Shown: positions 34,752 to 43,051 of the stretch, piece by piece
Position numbering within the stretch: the stretch's first letter is position 1
Layout of the letters: each line of letters opens with the position of its first letter
Source of the DNA: Rubrobacter sp.
GTDB lineage: Bacteria; Actinomycetota; Rubrobacteria; Rubrobacterales; Rubrobacteraceae
Direction: 5' to 3'
Length of the DNA stretch: 43,051 nucleotides
NCBI GenBank assembly: GCA_013697825.1
Contig: JACCWD010000133.1
Span: 1 to 43,051, forward strand
Program-made: the position numbers and the translations under genes
The notes under the pieces: generated by a model
What the model was told of the DNA's origin: nothing
Database searches by the model: none
Seen by the model: the letters and a program-made list of their open reading frames with translations, nothing else

Positions 34752-36788
34752 TCACCGCCACACGCGGTCGGCGGCGAGGAGGGATTCGGCGGCTTCGGCG
34801 GGGATGGGGCGCGAGAAGAAGTATCCTTGCCCGTAGTCGCAGCCCGCTTCGCGCAGGCGGTCGAGTTGGTCGGTGGTCTCGATGCCTTCGGAGACGACGT
34901 CCATGCCGAGCTGGCGGGCGAGGGTGATGATCGTCTCGACGATCTCGGTGTTCTCCCCGGAGGTCTCCGCGGACATCCGCCTCACGAAGGAGCGGTCTAT
35001 TTTCAGCGCGTCCACCGGGTATTCGTTGAGCCTCCCGAGCGAGGAGTATCCGGTTCCGAAGTCGTCCACGTGGAGCTTCACGCCGAGGGCGGTGAGGCGC
35101 GAGAGGGCTTCGGCGGCGACCTCCTCGTCGCGCATGATGGCGCTTTCGGTGATCTCGAGCGTGAGGTCGCGCCCCGCGAGGCCGGTCTCATCGAGGATGC
35201 GGGAGACGTGATCCGGGAAGTCTGGGCGGATGAGCTGAGCCGCCGAGAGGTTCACGCTCACGCCGAGCGGCCTGAAATCCGGGAAGCGCCCTCGCCAACG
35301 GGCCATTTGTCGGCATGCGTCGCGAAGCACGGAGATGCCGATGTGGTTTATGAGGCCGGTCTCCTCGGCGAGCGGGATGAAGTCTGCGGGGGGGATCATG
35401 CCCCGCTCGGGATGCTGCCACCTCACGAGCGCTTCGAAGCCGGAGATCCTCCCACTCGGAAGATGCACGATCGGCTGGAAATACACGACGAACTCGTCGA
35501 ACTCGACGGCCCGGCGGAGGTCGGTCTCGAGGCGGAGGAGCGAGACGGCCCGCGTCCTCATCGCCCGGTCGAAGACGACGTGGCGGGCCTTGCCGCCGTC
35601 CTTCGCCCGGTACATCGCGGTGTCGGCGTCGCGGAGGATCTCCTCCGGCTCCTCGTAGTCGGTCGGGTTGACGACGACTCCGATGCTCGCGGTCGTGAAC
35701 AATTCGTGGCCGTAGATTTTGAACGGGGTTTGGAGCCGGCCCTGAATCCTCTCGGCGACGGAGGCGGCGTCCGCGTGGGTGGAGAGGTCTTCGAGGAGGA
35801 CGACGAACTCGTCGCCGCTCAGGCGCGCGACGGTGTCGGACGGGCGCATGCATTCTTTGATCCTCCTCGCGATGCCGACGAGGAGGAGGTCGCCGATGCC
35901 GTGTCCGAGGGAGTCGTTCACGTTCTTGAAACGGTCGAGGTCGAGGAAAAGGAGGGCGTAGCTGCGCGAGCTATCCCGGAGAGAATGCTCCATCGCCTGC
36001 GCGAGATTGTCCATAAAGAGCATCCGGTTCGGAAGCCCGGTAAGCGGGTCGTGCGTCGCCTCGTGGTGGAGCTTTTCTTTCGCCTCCCTCGCTTCGGCGA
36101 GGGTCGCCATGAGGCGTGTTTTGAACTGCCAGAGGAGGAGCATCACGACGGCGACCGCCATGGAGAGGGAGGCGACCCGGAAGGAGCTTTCGTGCCATTG
36201 GGACACCGTAGTCGAGTAAGGGATCGTCTCGCCGAGAACGGCGATGACCGTGGCGGTGAGCCAGGCTCCGATGGTCAGCAGCTTGAGGCTGTGTCCGCTT
36301 GCGTAGGGAAGAGCCACGGCCACTACCACGAGCGGAGCGACGGTTAGGGTGGAGAGGAGTTCCGGTCGGATAGGGACTATCACGAGAGCGGCAATCAGGA
36401 AGGAGGCGCAGATCAAAGTGACCGCTTGCCGATACTTTTCGCGCTTTACTTGCGCCCAGGCCACGACCATCAAGCATCCGAGGCCGACCAATATCGCCGA
36501 CAATATGCCGATGCTCGTCTCCCGGAAAAGCAGGAAAGCGACGCCTTCGATAACCCCGAAGCCCAAAACCAACGGTATGAACCACCTCAAAAACTGGCGG
36601 AGCTGCTTGCTTTGCGCCCTCGGGCTGTCGGCGGGATCCCCGCCCGAGAACTCGTCGAGGCGCGTCCGGAGCTTGAACACCTTCTCCCCGCCCTTATTCG
36701 TCTTCGAAACCACAGCCCGCCTCTTTAGCCATGACGATATAGCTCCTCGCCATCTTTGAGCACTCTCCTGAGAGACGGTTTTCGGCAC
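34752..36788 (-). CDS. Membrane GGDEF-EAL protein (cyclic di-GMP turnover)
   Basis: Up to 678 residues. The N-terminal third has about six membrane spans ([52 protein letters not shown] and others), then a coiled-coil linker. The GGDEF domain ([17 protein letters not shown] to [14 protein letters not shown]) has SGDEF in place of GGDEF, a variant often still active. The EAL domain has [30 protein letters not shown] and DRSFVRRM, with the metal and catalytic residues apparently present. GTG 36788 is the outer start; GTG 36713 with AAAGAGG upstream is equally plausible. It may synthesise and/or degrade c-di-GMP; the sensor ligand is unknown. Confidence 0.92.
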   Translation of the reverse strand: MPKTVSQESAQRWRGAISSWLKRRAVVSKTNKGGEKVFKLRTRLDEFSGGDPADSPRAQSKQLRQFLRWFIPLVLGFGVIEGVAFLLFRETSIGILSAILVGLGCLMVVAWAQVKREKYRQAVTLICASFLIAALVIVPIRPELLSTLTVAPLVVVAVALPYASGHSLKLLTIGAWLTATVIAVLGETIPYSTTVSQWHESSFRVASLSMAVAVVMLLLWQFKTRLMATLAEAREAKEKLHHEATHDPLTGLPNRMLFMDNLAQAMEHSLRDSSRSYALLFLDLDRFKNVNDSLGHGIGDLLLVGIARRIKECMRPSDTVARLSGDEFVVLLEDLSTHADAASVAERIQGRLQTPFKIYGHELFTTASIGVVVNPTDYEEPEEILRDADTAMYRAKDGGKARHVVFDRAMRTRAVSLLRLETDLRRAVEFDEFVVYFQPIVHLPSGRISGFEALVRWQHPERGMIPPADFIPLAEETGLINHIGISVLRDACRQMARWRGRFPDFRPLGVSVNLSAAQLIRPDFPDHVSRILDETGLAGRDLTLEITESAIMRDEEVAAEALSRLTALGVKLHVDDFGTGYSSLGRLNEYPVDALKIDRSFVRRMSAETSGENTEIVETIITLARQLGMDVVSEGIETTDQLDRLREAGCDYGQGYFFSRPIPAEAAESLLAADRVWR

Positions 36789-36848
36789 AGTGAAGCCGAA
36801 CCTTTAATCCGAGTGGAGAAGCGGGACTTCGCGGAGCCTCGCGACGGA

Positions 36849-37332
36849 CTACGCCGGGCGCGTCATGAGGACGAAGGGATGTTCCCCGCCGTTCGTCCTT
36901 TGGATGAACTTCCCGGACTTCTCGAAGCCCGCCCGCTCGTAGACTTTGATCGCCCGCTCGTTGAACGGCCGCCACGGATAATCGGAAGCGGGTCGGAGAA
37001 AACCGCTCCCTCGCGAACCCGAGGCCGCTTTCGAGGAACGAGAGGCCGAGTCCTTTCCCGGTGAGATCCGGCCTCATCCCAAGCCCGACGTCCACCGCCT
37101 CCCCGGAATAATCCCCGCCCGAAACACGGGCGTCGCGACCGAAGCAAAAGTATCCGACGAGGACGCCGTCGGAGGTCGCGGAGAAATAATCCTTCCGCTT
37201 ATCCGGTGCGAGGAGTTCTTCGAGGTCCTCCGGGTCTTTCGCCATGTCGTAGAAAGCGTATGGCGGCTCGTATTTCCACGCGGCGATTTTCCGCGCCTCT
37301 TTGTCCGACATGCTTTCAAAGACGAAGTCCAT
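36849..37332 (-). pseudogene. GNAT acetyltransferase, frameshifted
   Basis: Starts MDFVFESMSDKEARKIAAWK and carries GNAT landmarks (DYFSATSDGVLVGYF, GLGMRPDLTGKGLGLSFL with the acetyl-CoA loop). After RFRLSVAA the frame is lost near 36965-36971, where one extra G would explain it. The next frame continues FNERAIKVYERAGFEKSGKF and ends VLMTRPA at TAG 36851-36849, the normal family ending. ATG 37332 has no ribosome site but a TACACT lies six bases upstream, hinting at a leaderless mRNA. Substrate unknown; proteins like this include RimI/RimJ-type enzymes. Confidence 0.8.
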
Positions 37333-37352
37333 GGGGGGAGTGTATCGCGTGT

Positions 37353-37381
37353 TTGTAACGCCATGTTCGCGCTGGTAGACT
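37353..37381 (+). promoter_or_regulatory. Promoter of the rpsF operon
   Basis: TTGTAA (37353-37358), 17-base spacer, TAGACT (37376-37381). Predicted start near 37388, about 65 bases before the proposed rpsF start. It lies in the divergent gap next to the GNAT gene. Confidence 0.65.
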
Positions 37382-37453
37382 AGCCCGGCTAATTCCATAA
37401 GCCCCTGCTTCCCTCACATGAGAGAAGCCGATTCCAGACCGAAGGAGGCAATC

Positions 37454-37870
37454 ATAGACGTTTACGAAGTGATGCTGATCGTGATCCCCGAGCTCGACGA
37501 CGAGCAGGTCGAGAACACGGTGTCGCGTTTTCAGACGGTTATCAATCGCACCGGCGGCGAGGCCCGCGAGCCGAATTTCTGGGGAAAGAGGCGCCTCGCC
37601 TACGAGATAGACCACCGGGCCGACGCTTTCTACGTGGTGATGGAGTTCACCGCCGGGGAGCGCACTCTCGTGGAACTCAAGCGCATCCTCCGCGTCTCCG
37701 ACGACGTGCTTCGGCACATGATCGTGAAGCTCCCCGATGATTATTCTGGGGCGAACGAAGCCCCGCCGGAGCCGGAGCCGATCGAGGAGCCAGCCGAGGA
37801 GCCGTCCGCCGAGACGACCGAGGAGACGGTCTCTTACGAGGCCGACGAGCCGGCGCGAGTCTCCGAGTAA
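37454..37870 (+). CDS. rpsF: 30S ribosomal protein S6 (RpsF), probable AUA start
   Basis: Primary 16S rRNA-binding protein that pairs with S18. About 138 residues. The core reads DVYEVMLIVIPELDDEQVEN, then FWGKRRLAYEIDHRADAFY and LRVSDDVLRHMIVKL, followed by an acidic Pro/Glu tail of about 40 residues. The start is odd: perfect GGAGG (37444-37448) is followed five bases later by ATA (37454), which gives the standard S6 N terminus. The nearest ATG upstream (37418) has no ribosome site, and the in-frame GTG at 37469 would cut the first strand. rpsR follows after 22 bp; the usual ssb gene is missing between them. Confidence 0.93.
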   Translation: MDVYEVMLIVIPELDDEQVENTVSRFQTVINRTGGEAREPNFWGKRRLAYEIDHRADAFYVVMEFTAGERTLVELKRILRVSDDVLRHMIVKLPDDYSGANEAPPEPEPIEEPAEEPSAETTEETVSYEADEPARVSE

Positions 37871-37892
37871 ATAAAGAAAGGACTGAAAAATA

Positions 37893-38144
37893 ATGGGACG
37901 AAAGAGAAGCGGCGGCGCGCCGAGCGGAAACAAGCGCGAGCGCCCGATGAAGAAGAAGCCGAAGGTCGAGCTTGGCTACGTGGATTACAAGGACTACAAC
38001 ATGCTCCGCCGGTACACGTCGGACCGGGGCAAGATCCGCGCCCGCCGCGTTACGGGACTCACGCCCCACCAGCAGCGCGAGGTCGCCCTCGCGATAAAGC
38101 GCGCCCGCGAGATGGCCCTTCTTCCATACGTCACCGGAAGCTAA
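37893..38144 (+). CDS. rpsR: 30S ribosomal protein S18 (RpsR)
   Basis: 83 residues. It binds S6 in the platform of the small subunit. The conserved block [19 protein letters not shown] and [20 protein letters not shown] is complete, ending ALLPYVTGS. The basic N-terminal tail has no cysteines, so it is a zinc-free form. It sits between rpsF and rplI with short gaps, part of one ribosomal transcription unit. Confidence 0.96.
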   Translation: MGRKRSGGAPSGNKRERPMKKKPKVELGYVDYKDYNMLRRYTSDRGKIRARRVTGLTPHQQREVALAIKRAREMALLPYVTGS

Positions 38145-38156
38145 AGGAGGACAAGA

Positions 38157-38606
38157 ATGCAGGTAATCCTCACCGAGGACGTTGAGAAGATCGGTCGCCG
38201 CGGCGACATCGTTGACGTGAGCCGGGGCTACGTCCGCAATTTCCTCACCCCGCGCGGCCTCGCCGAGGTCGCGACCCCCGCGAAGCTCGAAGAGGCCCGG
38301 CGCGAAATGGAGGAGTCCGAGGAGCGCGAACGCCGCCTCGCCGAACGCGCCGAGGAGATCGCCGCCACCCTCAACAAGAGCGTCATCACCATCGAGGCCC
38401 GCACCGGAGAGGACGAACGCCTCTTCGGCTCCGTGACCGCCCCGAATATCGCCGACGCCATCAGGAACGCCCGAGGCGTCCACCTCGACAGACGGCGTAT
38501 CCGCCTCGAAGAGCCGATAAAATCGCTCGGGACGCACCAAGTCCCGATCCACGTCCACGGCGAAGTCCACGCCAACGTGAAGGTCATCGTCGTCCCGAAG
38601 CTGTAA
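38157..38606 (+). CDS. rplI: 50S ribosomal protein L9 (RplI)
   Basis: 149 residues, normal length. The N-terminal domain is MQVILTEDVEKIGRRGDIVD followed by VSRGYVRNFLTPRGLA, the L9 signature. A long Glu/Arg helix (about 42-75) links it to the C-terminal rRNA-binding domain (RLFGSVTAPNIADAI, EPIKSLGTHQVPIHVH). AAAGGAGG precedes the ATG. It is the last gene of the ribosomal unit; a terminator separates it from dnaB. Confidence 0.96.
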   Translation: MQVILTEDVEKIGRRGDIVDVSRGYVRNFLTPRGLAEVATPAKLEEARREMEESEERERRLAERAEEIAATLNKSVITIEARTGEDERLFGSVTAPNIADAIRNARGVHLDRRRIRLEEPIKSLGTHQVPIHVHGEVHANVKVIVVPKL

Positions 38607-38647
38607 ACCTGAACCATAGAATCAGGCGGAACCTGAACCAAAGGATG

Positions 38648-38678
38648 AAGAACCTCGTCTTGTAACGGGGTTCTTTTT
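38648..38678 (+). terminator. Intrinsic terminator between rplI and dnaB
   Basis: AAGAACC (38648-38654) pairs with GGTTCTT (38669-38675), extended by CGT/ACG inside, and the 3' arm ends in a five-T run. The word AACCTGAACCA occurs twice just upstream (about 38606-38640). Confidence 0.8.
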
Positions 38679-38698
38679 GGTTCATTCTTGGGGGTCTA

Positions 38699-41600
38699 GT
38701 GGAGAGGCGGGGGAACATTCGGGGAGTTCCGGCGGGCGGCGACGCGGCCCGAGTGCCGCCGCATGACCCGGACGCGGAGCGGGCCGTCATCGGCGCGATG
38801 CTCGTCTCGGAGACGGCGGTCGCTTCGGTCGCCGAGCAGCTCGCCGCCGAGGACTTTTACTCCGAGACGCACCGGGTCATTTACGGCTCGATGATGCGGC
38901 TGTATGCGCGAGGGGAGCGCATAGACCAAATCACGCTCACGAGCGACTTGAACAACGTCGGCGAGTTCGAGAAAGTCGGGGGCCGGAGGTACATCTTCGA
39001 TATAGTCGAGAGCGTCCCGACCGCCTCGAACGCCTCCCGGTACGCGGAGATAGTGCGCGGGAAAGCCCTCCTCCGCTCGGTGATCGACGCGGGGAGCCGC
39101 ATCACCGAGGACGCCTTCCGCGAGCCGGACAACGTCGGCGACGCCCTCGACTCCGCCGAGCAGCTTATTTACAACATCTCGAACCGTTCTTTGAAAGACC
39201 ATCTCGCCCCGGTATCGGAGCTTGCGCCGGGGGCTTTGGAGATGATCCAGAATCTGTACGAGGCGGACGGCGAAGTCACGGGCGTCGAGACGGGATTCGA
39301 GGATCTCGACCGACTCACGACGGGATTCCACAAGAGCGACCTCGTCGTCCTCGCCGCGAGACCGGCGATGGGGAAGTGCCTCGCCGCCGACTCGGAGATC
39401 GTCCTCGACGACGGGAGCATTTCGACCATCGAGGAGATTTTCAACGAGCGGCGCGGGCGGATGATGACGCTCGGCGGGGATCTTCGGTTTTCGTGGACGA
39501 GTCCGAGCGCGTTCGTGGACGATGGGATGAAGCCGGTGTTCCGGGTGAGGACGCGGCTCGGGCGGAAGATCGAGACGACCATCACGCATCCTTTCCTCAC
39601 CTTCGACGGGTGGAGGAAGCTCGGCGAGATACCGGTCGGGGAGCGGATCGCCGCCCCGCGCCGGATGCCCGTATTCGGGAATGAAGCGATGGGGGGACAC
39701 CGGATTCGCCTCCTCGCGTACATGATCGGGGACGGGTGCATGCTCGGAGCGACTCCTCGCTTCACGAACGGGAGCGCCGTTATCCGGGAGGACTTCCGCG
39801 AAGCCGTGAAGAAATTCGGTGGCCTCGGAGTGCGGGAGTGCGACTCGAACGGAACGAGAACGCCGACCCTCCGCGTCGTCTCGGACGGGAACCTCACAAG
39901 CGAACGCCGCCGGAACTTCGCCCGCACTTTGGATGAAGCCATCGGTGGATTGCCGTATTCGGCGGCCCGCCTCGCCGACAAACTCGGGGTTTCGCCCGGC
40001 TCAATATCCCACTGGAGGCGCGGCGTGACCGTTCCGGACGACGAGGTTTTCTCGCGGCTTTCGGAAGCCCTCGCCGAAAACGGAGTCGAGGTGGAGTTCG
40101 GAAACCTCCACTCCGCCCGGAAGAATCAGCGGAACTCTTTCGCCGAGTGGCTCGACGGGCTTGGCGTGTGGGGCGTTGGGGCGAAAGGGAAGTTCGTTCC
40201 GCGAGCTATTTTCCAAGCTCCGAAGGAAGAAGTTTCGCTTTTCCTCAATCGGCTCTTTGCGACGGATGGGTGGGCGACGGTTCTCGCGAGCGGGCAGGCT
40301 CAGATCGGGTTTTGTTCCGTTAGTGAGAGGCTCGCCCGGCAAATTCAGCATCTTCTTCTTCGTTTCGGCGTCGTCGCCGCGCTCAAAGAGCGGTCGGTGA
40401 AATACGGCGACGGGCGGCGAGTCGCGTATCAGATCGACATCACGGGCCGGGATTCGATCCTCGCTTTCGTCGAGGAGATCGGTGTTTTCGGCAAGGAGGA
40501 TGCGGTCGAGGCGGTCGTGGCCGCCCTCGCGGAGAGAAAGCCCCACTCGAATCGGGATCTCGTCCCCGCCGGAGCGTGGGACGCCGTCGGAGAGTCCCTC
40601 GGAGACGAGTCATGGGCCTCCCTTGCGAGGCGAATGGGGCATGGCGCGGGACACAACTTCCACGTCGGAAGACGCATGATCTCCCGCGACCGTATGTCCG
40701 CCTTTGCCGACGCCCTCGATGACCGAAAGCTCCGAGAAATGGCCGAGAGCGACGTTTATTGGGATCAAATAGTGAGCATCGAGCCACTCGGGCTGAAACA
40801 AGTCTACGATCTCACCATCCCCGAAACCCACAACTTCGTCGCCAACGACGTGTGCGTCCACAATACCGCCTTCGCGCTCAACGCCATCTGGCACGCTGCC
40901 GGAGAGAAGAAAGCTCCGGTCGCGATCTTCTCTTTGGAGATGAGCAAGGAGCAGCTCGTCCAGCGTCTCATAAGTCAGACGACGCGCATCCCCACGCAAG
41001 CCCTCCGGAGCGGAAACGTGAAGGCGGAGGATTGGCCGAAGCTCCTGCGCGGGGTCGCGCAGGTTTCCGAAGCTCCCATATGGATCGACGACACCGCCGG
41101 GGTCTCGCTCATGGAGATGCGGGCGAAGACGCGGCGCCTTTCCAGTCAGCTAAAAGCGCGAGGTGAGACCCCGCTCTCGCTCGTCGTCGTGGATTATTTG
41201 CAGCTCATGGTCGGGCAAGGGAGGATCGAGAGCCGCCAGCAGGAAATCGCCGAGATATCGCGCGGCCTCAAAGTCCTCGCCCGCGACCTCGACGTTCCGG
41301 TACTCGCCATCGCGCAGTTGTCGCGAGCCGTCGAGGCCCGCCACGACAAGCGACCGATGCTCTCGGATCTTCGCGACTGCGTCGCGGGAGATACGCTCGT
41401 GATGCTCGCCGATGGTCGGCGGGTTCCGGTGCGGGAACTCGTTGGCCAAACTCCGAGGGTGCTTTCGATGTCGCCGGGCGGGCGCATCGTCGAGGCTGAG
41501 AGCGAGAAAGTATGGCGCGTCGGGAAGCGTCCGGTCTTCACTGTGAGGCTCGCGAGCGGGCGTGAGATACGGGCGACGGCGAAGCATCGGCTCTTCGGGG

Positions 41601-42838
41601 AGGATGGGTGGATGCGCGTCGGCTCTTTGCGCGAAGGGGATCGCATCGCGACCGCTCGAAGCCTTCCGGAGCCGGAGGGGGCGGTGGAATGGCCGGATGC
41701 GCGGGTTGCTTTGCTCGGGCATTTGATCAGGGACGGAAGCTATTTGAAGGGGCAGCCGCTCCGGTACACGACTTCGTGCGAAGAGAACAGTCGCATCGTG
41801 ACCGAGGCCGCCGAAGCGGAGTTCGGTGTCAGGGCGAATCGCCATCTCGGACGGGGAAACTGGCATCAACTCGTACTCAGCGGCAACGGAAACCGCTGGC
41901 ATCCCGCCGGAGTGAATCTCTGGCTGCGCGAACTCGGCGTCTTCGACCAAAGATCCTTCGAGAAGCGCATCCAGGACGCCGCTTTCGGCCTCGGCAATCG
42001 GCAGATCGCCGTGCTTCTCAGGCACCTTTGGGCGACGGACGGGACGATCTTCGCCCGCAAGCCGGGCATGCGAGGCTCCTCGACAATCTGCTTTTCCACG
42101 AACAGCCGGAGCCTCGCCGAAGATGTCTCAGCTTTGCTCCTCCGCCTCGGCATAGTCGCCCGCATTCGCGAAGTCCCGCAAGGAGCGCATCGCCCGATGT
42201 TCAATGCGATCGTCTCTGGGATGGGGAATCAAAAACGATTCCTCGATGTCGTCGGGACTTTCGGAGTCCGGCAAACGGCGGCTGCGAGGCGGGTATCGAA
42301 GTCTCTCGAAGGCAAGCTCGCGGTCACGAACGTGGACACCCTCCCCGTTGAATTCTTCGGGAAGGTGAAGGAGAGCATGGTCGCGCACGGAGTCTCGCAC
42401 CGGGCGATGTCCGCCGCGAGGGGAACCTCATACAACGGCTCCGCCCGATTCCGCTTCGCGCCCTCGCGAACCCTCATGACCGAATGCGCCGATCTCCTCG
42501 ACGACGATTCTTTGCGCTCGCTCGCAACCAGCGACCTTTTCTGGGACAAAGTCGTCGAAGTCGTTCCATCCGGCGAGGAAGAGGTCTTCGATCTCACCGT
42601 CCCCGGCCCGGCTTCGTGGCTCGCAGACGGTATCGTCAGCCACAATTCGGGAGCCATTGAGCAGGATGCAGACATGGTAATGTTCTTGTATCGAGACGAA
42701 TATTATAATCCTGACTCAGACGACAAGGGCATCGCCGAGGTCATAGTCGGCAAGCACCGCAACGGCCCGACGGGCAAAACGCAGCTTGCGTGGCTCGAGC
42801 AATACACGAAGTTCGCCTCCCTCGCCCGCCGCGACTGA
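38699..42838 (+). CDS. dnaB: Replicative DNA helicase DnaB with two inteins
   Basis: Precursor of 1379 residues; after splicing about 460, normal for DnaB. The N-terminal domain (PHDPDAERAVIGAMLVSE) interacts with primase. The RecA-like domain follows TGFEDLDRLTTGF. Walker A is split: AARPAMGK ends at residue 226, then intein 1, then TAFALNAIWHA. Walker B/H3 (LVVVDYLQLMVG) and AIAQLSRAVEARHDKRPMLS precede intein 2, after which SGAIEQDADMVMFLYRDEYY continues. Both inteins therefore sit in ATPase-active-site motifs and the helicase is inactive until spliced. GTG 38699 has a G-rich site upstream. A repeat follows the stop directly. Confidence 0.96.
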   Translation: MERRGNIRGVPAGGDAARVPPHDPDAERAVIGAMLVSETAVASVAEQLAAEDFYSETHRVIYGSMMRLYARGERIDQITLTSDLNNVGEFEKVGGRRYIFDIVESVPTASNASRYAEIVRGKALLRSVIDAGSRITEDAFREPDNVGDALDSAEQLIYNISNRSLKDHLAPVSELAPGALEMIQNLYEADGEVTGVETGFEDLDRLTTGFHKSDLVVLAARPAMGKCLAADSEIVLDDGSISTIEEIFNERRGRMMTLGGDLRFSWTSPSAFVDDGMKPVFRVRTRLGRKIETTITHPFLTFDGWRKLGEIPVGERIAAPRRMPVFGNEAMGGHRIRLLAYMIGDGCMLGATPRFTNGSAVIREDFREAVKKFGGLGVRECDSNGTRTPTLRVVSDGNLTSERRRNFARTLDEAIGGLPYSAARLADKLGVSPGSISHWRRGVTVPDDEVFSRLSEALAENGVEVEFGNLHSARKNQRNSFAEWLDGLGVWGVGAKGKFVPRAIFQAPKEEVSLFLNRLFATDGWATVLASGQAQIGFCSVSERLARQIQHLLLRFGVVAALKERSVKYGDGRRVAYQIDITGRDSILAFVEEIGVFGKEDAVEAVVAALAERKPHSNRDLVPAGAWDAVGESLGDESWASLARRMGHGAGHNFHVGRRMISRDRMSAFADALDDRKLREMAESDVYWDQIVSIEPLGLKQVYDLTIPETHNFVANDVCVHNTAFALNAIWHAAGEKKAPVAIFSLEMSKEQLVQRLISQTTRIPTQALRSGNVKAEDWPKLLRGVAQVSEAPIWIDDTAGVSLMEMRAKTRRLSSQLKARGETPLSLVVVDYLQLMVGQGRIESRQQEIAEISRGLKVLARDLDVPVLAIAQLSRAVEARHDKRPMLSDLRDCVAGDTLVMLADGRRVPVRELVGQTPRVLSMSPGGRIVEAESEKVWRVGKRPVFTVRLASGREIRATAKHRLFGEDGWMRVGSLREGDRIATARSLPEPEGAVEWPDARVALLGHLIRDGSYLKGQPLRYTTSCEENSRIVTEAAEAEFGVRANRHLGRGNWHQLVLSGNGNRWHPAGVNLWLRELGVFDQRSFEKRIQDAAFGLGNRQIAVLLRHLWATDGTIFARKPGMRGSSTICFSTNSRSLAEDVSALLLRLGIVARIREVPQGAHRPMFNAIVSGMGNQKRFLDVVGTFGVRQTAAARRVSKSLEGKLAVTNVDTLPVEFFGKVKESMVAHGVSHRAMSAARGTSYNGSARFRFAPSRTLMTECADLLDDDSLRSLATSDLFWDKVVEVVPSGEEEVFDLTVPGPASWLADGIVSHNSGAIEQDADMVMFLYRDEYYNPDSDDKGIAEVIVGKHRNGPTGKTQLAWLEQYTKFASLARRD
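39377..40864 (+). mobile_element. DnaB intein 1 (Walker A site), LAGLIDADG type with HTH
   Basis: 496 residues. Cys1 opens block A (CLAADSEIVLDDGS), block B has ETTITHPFLTF (TxxH), and the C-terminal block ends THNFVANDVCVHN before Thr+1. The homing endonuclease motifs LLAYMIGDGCM (about residue 111) and NRLFATDGWA (about 290) retain both acids. Between them, ARLADKLGVSPGSISHWRRG (about 195-215) is a Cro/XRE-like helix-turn-helix, and a second helical segment (SWASLARRMGHGAGHN) follows the endonuclease. It inserts between Lys and Thr of GK^T, destroying the P-loop until spliced. It is likely splicing-competent and perhaps still mobile. Confidence 0.93.
41378..42646 (+). mobile_element. DnaB intein 2 (LSDLRD/SGAIEQD site), LAGLIDADG type
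   Basis: 423 residues. Cys1 starts CVAGDTLVMLADGRRVPVRE, block B is EIRATAKHRLFGEDGW (TxxH), and the end is ASWLADGIVSHN followed by Ser+1. Endonuclease motifs are LLGHLIRDGSYL (Arg replaces the usual Gly, the Asp is kept) and RHLWATDGTIF. It has no XRE-like domain in the middle but shares a C-terminal segment (SDLFWDKVVEVVPSGEEEV) with intein 1 (SDVYWDQIVSIEPLGLKQV), so the two are related. The site is two residues upstream of the one I recall for the cyanobacterial DnaB intein. Confidence 0.93.
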
Positions 42839-42916
42839 TTGTTTTAGTTCTCAGTTTTTAGTTCTCGGTTCTCAGCTAAAAACTAAGAACCGAGAACGGC
42901 GAGCGAAGCGAGCTTA
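42839..42916. repeat. AT-rich palindrome with GCGAAGCG block (copy D)
   Basis: Starts at the base after the dnaB stop. GTTCTCGGTTCT (42861-42872) pairs perfectly with 42886-42897. An alternative stem AGTTTTTAG/CTAAAAACT uses overlapping bases. The GC block GCGAGCGAAGCGAGC follows near 42899. It has the same architecture as the copies at 7097, 13028 and 26743. Confidence 0.85.
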
Positions 42917-43051
42917 CGCCGCCGCGCTTAATTCTACAACCGCACTTCGTCGCTCGGGGCATCGCGTTCCATCCGGCGTCTGTAGTGACAGCGGCGCGCA
43001 TCGGCCTGCCGTCTTCGACGCCACTTTGACCAATGCAGCCGAAAGCCGCGC

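Noticed and set aside
34279-34836. 185-codon frame after the terpene synthase
   Set aside because: Low-complexity Arg/Ser composition, overlaps a structured element and the end of the GGDEF-EAL gene, no ribosome site or family motif.
42917-43051. Start of another gene at the right edge
   Set aside because: No frame with a start signal or recognisable motif could be followed in the remaining 135 bases.

Overview
The window looks like a high-GC Gram-positive chromosome, most likely an actinobacterium. This is inferred from the strong C/G bias at third codon positions, the frequent GTG/TTG starts, a rpsF-rpsR-rplI-dnaB block, a short class I ketol-acid reductoisomerase, DUF2332 and DUF5519 proteins, and a DrrAB-type exporter. 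A Rubrobacter-like lineage would fit but is not proven. No rRNA, tRNA or CRISPR array was seen.

Layout. (1) 1-9862: branched-chain amino acid genes on the + strand: ilvB, a very short ilvN, ilvC, ilvE, leuA, a possible small ORF plus an HExxH protein, leuB and cimA. LeuA opens the leucine branch, CimA with LeuB gives a threonine-independent isoleucine route, and IlvB/N/C/E serve all three. Both ilvB and leuA are preceded by leaders that look like ribosome-mediated attenuators: short reading frames rich in Leu/Ile/Val codons, with CTA codons, running into alternative hairpins. (2) 9977-20618: accessory region. It holds a PIN module with a frameshifted toxin, a sugar-hydrolase-like fragment cut by an IS701-type insertion sequence, a drug-type ABC exporter, an esterase, two decayed DUF4230 genes in tandem, an intact VapBC-like pair, and a MntA/HepT pair whose HepT is frameshifted and overlaps a DUF2332 gene. 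A Uma2 nuclease-like gene follows. (3) 20716-28458 (- strand): methyl-group metabolism. Two methyltransferases make glycine betaine from glycine. Downstream are a SAM-I riboswitch, a YitJ-like homocysteine methyltransferase/methylene-THF reductase, and cobalamin-dependent MetH. (4) 28857-34282: isoprenoids. crtI-crtB are on the - strand, followed by an rRNA methyltransferase, a Cys-rich hypothetical protein and a class I terpene synthase. (5) 34283-37332: a structured non-coding stretch, a membrane GGDEF-EAL protein and a frameshifted acetyltransferase. (6) 37353-42838: rpsF-rpsR-rplI, a terminator, and dnaB carrying two full-length inteins.

A family of AT-rich palindromes joined to a GC block containing GCGAAGCG sits directly against stop codons at four places. 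A related-looking but different palindrome follows ilvN. Five genes in the accessory and flanking regions carry single frameshifts, nonsense or deletion lesions while the core genes are intact, which suggests gene decay unless the assembly is at fault.
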